From: DASYSA01 sp036003885 | GTDB lineage: Bacteria > Acidobacteriota > Blastocatellia > UBA7656 | Length of the DNA stretch: 8,337 nucleotides | Direction: 5' to 3' | NCBI GenBank assembly: GCA_036003885.1 | Contig: DASYSA010000238.1 | Coordinates: forward strand, 1-8,337 | Shown here: positions 6,649-8,337 of the stretch, piece after piece | How positions within the stretch are numbered: the stretch's first letter is position 1 | Layout: each line of letters begins with the position of its first letter | Program-made: the position numbers and the translations under genes | Notes under the pieces: generated by a model | Database searches by the model: none | Told to the model about the DNA's origin: nothing | What the model saw: only the letters and a program-made list of their open reading frames with translations

Positions 6649-6659
6649 GGCCCGGCCGA
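6635..6659 (+). terminator. GC-rich hairpin after the MNIO operon
   Basis: TCGGCCGG (6635-6642) pairs with CCGGCCGA (6652-6659). After an A/C mismatch two more pairs leave a 3-base loop. It lies 58 bases after the partner gene. The tail AAGAGTTT is poor in T, so termination may be weak or need another factor; the stem would also work in the opposite direction. Confidence 0.5.
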
Positions 6660-6666
6660 AAGAGTT

Positions 6667-6701
6667 TGGACTGGGCCCCATTTTTGAGACAACGAGTTAA
6701 G
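6667..6701. repeat. Left terminal inverted repeat of the IS
   Basis: The inner 17 bases (6685-6701, TGAGACAACGAGTTAAG) are identical to the reverse complement of 8162-8178. The outer GGGCCCC block and the terminal TGG match with a few changes. Confidence 0.93.
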
Positions 6702-6729
6702 CTACAGTTTCTGAGAGAAGGGAGCGACT

Positions 6730-7071
6730 GTGGCGATAGCTCGAAGGATTTTCACACGCGAGTTTAAGCTGGGTGCCGTCGAACAGATCGAGTCTGGCAA
6801 ATCTCTGGCTCGAGTTGCGAGGGAGCTGGAAGTGCACGAGAACGTCTTGCGCCGGTGGAAGCGAGAGATCCAGAAGAATCCGAGCGGGGCTTTTTCGGGG
6901 AATGGCAACAGCAGGGTATCGAACCGTGAAGCGGAGCTTGAGCGCAAGATCGGACAGATGACACTGGAGATCGACTTTTTAAAAAAGGCCTTGCAGCGAG
7001 TAGAGGAACAACGGCTGCTGGAGAAAGCCGGAGGAGGCGCGCGGTCTACGAGAAAATCGAAGAAGAAGTAG
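6730..7071 (+). CDS. IS3-family OrfA (DNA-binding, helix-turn-helix)
   Basis: A 113-residue protein starting at GTG 6730 behind AAGGGAG. Residues 1-50 form the transposase_8 type helix-turn-helix (FTREFKLGAVEQIESGKSLA, then VARELEVHENVLRRWKRE) that binds the inverted repeats. Residues about 65-95 (EAELERKIGQMTLEIDFLKK, then ALQRVEEQ) form a leucine-zipper/coiled coil for dimerisation. On its own it usually limits transposition; after a -1 shift at 6981-6987 it becomes the N-terminal part of the OrfAB transposase. The out-of-frame end is a basic STRKSKKK tail. Typical length for the family. Confidence 0.93.
   Translation: MAIARRIFTREFKLGAVEQIESGKSLARVARELEVHENVLRRWKREIQKNPSGAFSGNGNSRVSNREAELERKIGQMTLEIDFLKKALQRVEEQRLLEKAGGGARSTRKSKKK
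6981..6987 (+). promoter_or_regulatory. A6G slippery site for -1 frameshifting
   Basis: In the orfA frame the heptamer reads A AAA AAG, the classic IS3-family slip site. The -1 frame is open from here to the orfB stop at 7919, giving an OrfAB fusion of 396 residues. A GGAG at 6966-6969, about 11 bases upstream, could act as the stimulatory Shine-Dalgarno-like element known from IS911. Confidence 0.85.
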
Positions 7072-7091
7072 AAGCGAAGAGCAAACTGTCG

Positions 7092-7919
7092 GTGAGCCAG
7101 ATGTGCGAGGACGGCCAGGTAAGCCGGGCAGGTTATTACCGATTCGTGGATCGGCAGGAGGTTGATCGGGACGTGGAGTTGAGGGACTTGATTCAGAAGA
7201 TAGCGGTTGAAATGCCGATCTACGGTTACCGGCGAGTGTGCGCCGAGCTCAAGCGGCGCAAGCAGCCGGCAAATCATAAGCGGGTTCGGCGAATCATGCG
7301 TGAAGATAACTTGCTGTGTTTGCGGCGGCGCTCGTTCGTGCGCACGACTGATTCCAGGCATGGCTTCAAGGTGTATCCGAATCTGGCAAAGGAAATGGCG
7401 CCAACAGGCACGGATCAGCTTTGGGTGGCCGATATAACCTACATACGGCTATTGTGCGAGTTTGTCTATCTGGCAGTTATCCTGGATGCATTTTCGCGGC
7501 GGGTGATCGGATGGGAACTCGGTCGCACAATGGAAGGCGAGCTGACACTGGCTGCTCTACGCATGGCTGTGGGGAGCCGACAGATTTCACCTGGCCTGGT
7601 TCATCACTCAGACCGCGGTGTGCAGTATGCGGCGACCGACTACATCGACCTGCTCACTAAACACGGCATTCAGATCAGCATGAGCCGGAGGGGAAATCCT
7701 TATGACAACGCTCAGGCCGAGTCCTTCATGAAGACATTGAAGTACGAGGAAGTCTATCGATCGGAGTACAGAGACGAGCGGGAAGTGAGGAGAGGAATCA
7801 AACGGTTTCTGGAGAAGGTGTACAACGAAAAGCGGCTGCACTCGGCATTGGGCTATGTGTCTCCCGCTGAGTTCGAGCGCAATCTGTCGAAACCGAAAGT
7901 TACAGAGGCGCAATCATGA
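7092..7919 (+). CDS. IS3-family OrfB transposase (DDE integrase core)
   Basis: Catalytic part of the transposase, made as an OrfAB fusion through the slip at 6981-6987; GTG 7092 is only the first in-frame start codon, and the real coding continues upstream in this frame (RRRAVYEKIEEEVEAKSKLS). Contains the HTH_21 region (MPIYGYRRVCAELKRRK) and the rve core. The DDE triad is complete: Asp at 7431-7433 (WVADITYI), Asp at 7611-7613 (HHSDRGVQYA), and Glu at 7719-7721 (NAQAESFMKTLK), with 35 residues between the last two as in IS3. It ends with YNEKRLHSALGYVSPAEFE, a hallmark C-terminus. No stops or missing residues, so it is probably active. Confidence 0.95.
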   Translation: MSQMCEDGQVSRAGYYRFVDRQEVDRDVELRDLIQKIAVEMPIYGYRRVCAELKRRKQPANHKRVRRIMREDNLLCLRRRSFVRTTDSRHGFKVYPNLAKEMAPTGTDQLWVADITYIRLLCEFVYLAVILDAFSRRVIGWELGRTMEGELTLAALRMAVGSRQISPGLVHHSDRGVQYAATDYIDLLTKHGIQISMSRRGNPYDNAQAESFMKTLKYEEVYRSEYRDEREVRRGIKRFLEKVYNEKRLHSALGYVSPAEFERNLSKPKVTEAQS

Positions 7920-8161
7920 GTTTTCTGAGGCATCGGGAGATCTATCAAGTCTGGGAACCGAGCTTTGCAGATGAGCTGTTGCTTAAAAGGGCGCGGCCGC
8001 GTGGCCACGCCCTCGCTCATCGACTTGATGAGTCTCCGGTTGGTTATTCCTGGCGGGGTGCTCTCCAGCAGAGCCCGCGTCCGCTTCACCAACCGCTGCC
8101 TACTCTGCGACAATGCCTTGGCGAATTGCAAGAAAGCATTCGCTGTAATGGTGACCCCCAC
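7920..8161. other. Structured 3' tail of the IS between orfB and right end
   Basis: These 242 bases lie inside the element and contain no recognised gene. Three hairpins follow one another: 7989-8012 (10-bp stem, one mismatch), 8016-8032 (CTCATC/GATGAG) and 8053-8078 (GCGGG...CCCGC with an inner CTCT/AGAG). A plus-strand frame starting at ATG 7916, overlapping the orfB stop, stays open to the window edge, but its product (MSFLRHREIYQVWEP...) has low-complexity, frame-shadow character. Most IS3 elements have far shorter tails. Confidence 0.5.
7985..8012 (-). terminator. Terminator-like hairpin facing incoming minus-strand transcription
   Basis: Read on the minus strand, GGGCGTGGCC pairs with GGCCGCGCCC around a 4-base loop with one mismatch, and TTTTAAG follows directly. 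It could stop transcription entering the IS from the interrupted gene to the right. Confidence 0.5.
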
Positions 8162-8196
8162 CTTAACTCGTTGTCTCACTTTAGGGGCGCACCCCA
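8162..8196. repeat. Right terminal inverted repeat of the IS
   Basis: Reverse complement of the left end: 17 identical bases at 8162-8178, a divergent stretch of five, then GGGGC and the terminal CCA. Eight of 35 positions differ by hand count. Confidence 0.93.
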
Positions 8197-8337
8197 CAGT
8201 CTCGCTCACGACCTTCGTCGCAACCGGCGTATCGTTTACAAACAACACCGCGCCCTCCCTGAATGCGATACCCCCAACAGTAATCTCAACAGCGCTCCCC
8301 GCCCTTATTCGACTGCGCGAAAGCCGGGTGATCAGCG
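8197..8337 (-). pseudogene. IPT/TIG-like Ig-domain protein fragment, cut by the IS
   Basis: On the minus strand a frame is open from the window edge to the IS end and reads AGSAVEITVGG, IAFREGAVLFVND, TPVATKVVSET. This has the rhythm of bacterial IPT/TIG Ig-like repeats (AGS..v.itV.G..F..GA.v.vng.p..t.vvS.t.l.a), as found in large exported proteins of Acidobacteriota. The expected next strand (L.A.VP) is missing because the IS end begins at 8196; translation would run about 114 codons into IS sequence and stop at 7853. No matching downstream half is seen to the left of the IS. The start lies beyond the window. The family call is by pattern only. Confidence 0.5.

Larger units (their letters stand above)
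6667..8196 (+). mobile_element. Complete IS3-family insertion sequence (1530 bp)
   Basis: The element starts TGGACTGGGCCCC and its other end, read inward, starts TGGGGTGCGCCCC, giving the TG...CA ends typical of IS3. The 35-bp ends match at 27 positions by hand count. It carries orfA and orfB in the usual 0/-1 arrangement plus a long 3' tail. No 3-5 bp direct repeat of the target is seen: the left flank ends AGAGTT, the right flank begins CAGTCT. Subgroup not assigned. All catalytic and frameshift features look intact. Confidence 0.93.

Noticed and set aside
6702..7361. Minus-strand 219-aa frame opposite orfA/orfB
   Set aside because: It lies antisense to conserved IS3 transposase coding sequence and has no recognisable domain.
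6661..8202. Target-site duplication around the IS
   Set aside because: Flanks AGAGTT and CAGTCT share no 3-5 bp direct repeat at the mapped ends.
7853..8248. Minus-strand 131-aa frame as a gene of its own
   Set aside because: It is a chimera of the truncated IPT/TIG-like fragment and antisense IS sequence.
7916..8337. Plus-strand open frame MSFLRHREIYQ... overlapping the orfB stop and open to the window edge
   Set aside because: It runs through the right inverted repeat and into the unrelated flank antisense to the Ig-like frame, and has no recognisable domain, so it is not called as a gene; it is kept as a question under the IS tail.

Overview
The window looks like chromosomal DNA of a moderately GC-rich Gram-negative bacterium. 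The style of the exported proteins (Gly-zipper envelope protein, 'QDPRYF' family protein), the IPT/TIG-like Ig domain and the IS3 element suggest Acidobacteriota. That assignment rests on protein resemblance only; there is no rRNA or other marker gene.

Layout, left to right. (1) 1-1524: C-terminal two thirds of a class A penicillin-binding protein with an intact transpeptidase domain and a Cys-rich tail. (2) 1525-1849: gene-free spacer with weak promoter-like signals. (3) 1850-3757: exported protein with two near-identical 117-residue repeats, a middle beta-rich region and a C-terminal glycine zipper, followed by a clear intrinsic terminator. (4) 3905-4627: small exported envelope protein of a conserved but uncharacterised family, preceded by a leader in which one segment can pair with either of two others. 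(5) 4788-6576: a three-gene operon behind an excellent sigma70-type promoter: a 72-aa leaderless peptide with a C-terminal CxxC segment, a DUF692/MNIO iron enzyme, and an MNIO partner protein. (6) 6667-8196: a complete IS3-family insertion sequence with 35-bp inverted repeats, orfA/orfB joined by an A6G -1 frameshift site, and a 242-nt structured tail. (7) 8197-8337, minus strand: an IPT/TIG-like reading frame cut off by the IS end.

The centre of interest is the 4788-6576 operon. The gene order precursor - MNIO - partner is that of known RiPP pathways (methanobactin MbnABC, thiaglutamate TglAHI, bufferins). The likely job is iron- and O2-dependent modification of the FCEGCYSG segment of the small peptide. 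The peptide has no signal sequence and its C-terminal segment is not one I recognise from characterised MNIO products, so this may be an undescribed MNIO RiPP class. No exporter or peptidase is visible, and the IS begins 90 bp downstream of the last gene, so part of the cluster may have been lost or lie elsewhere.
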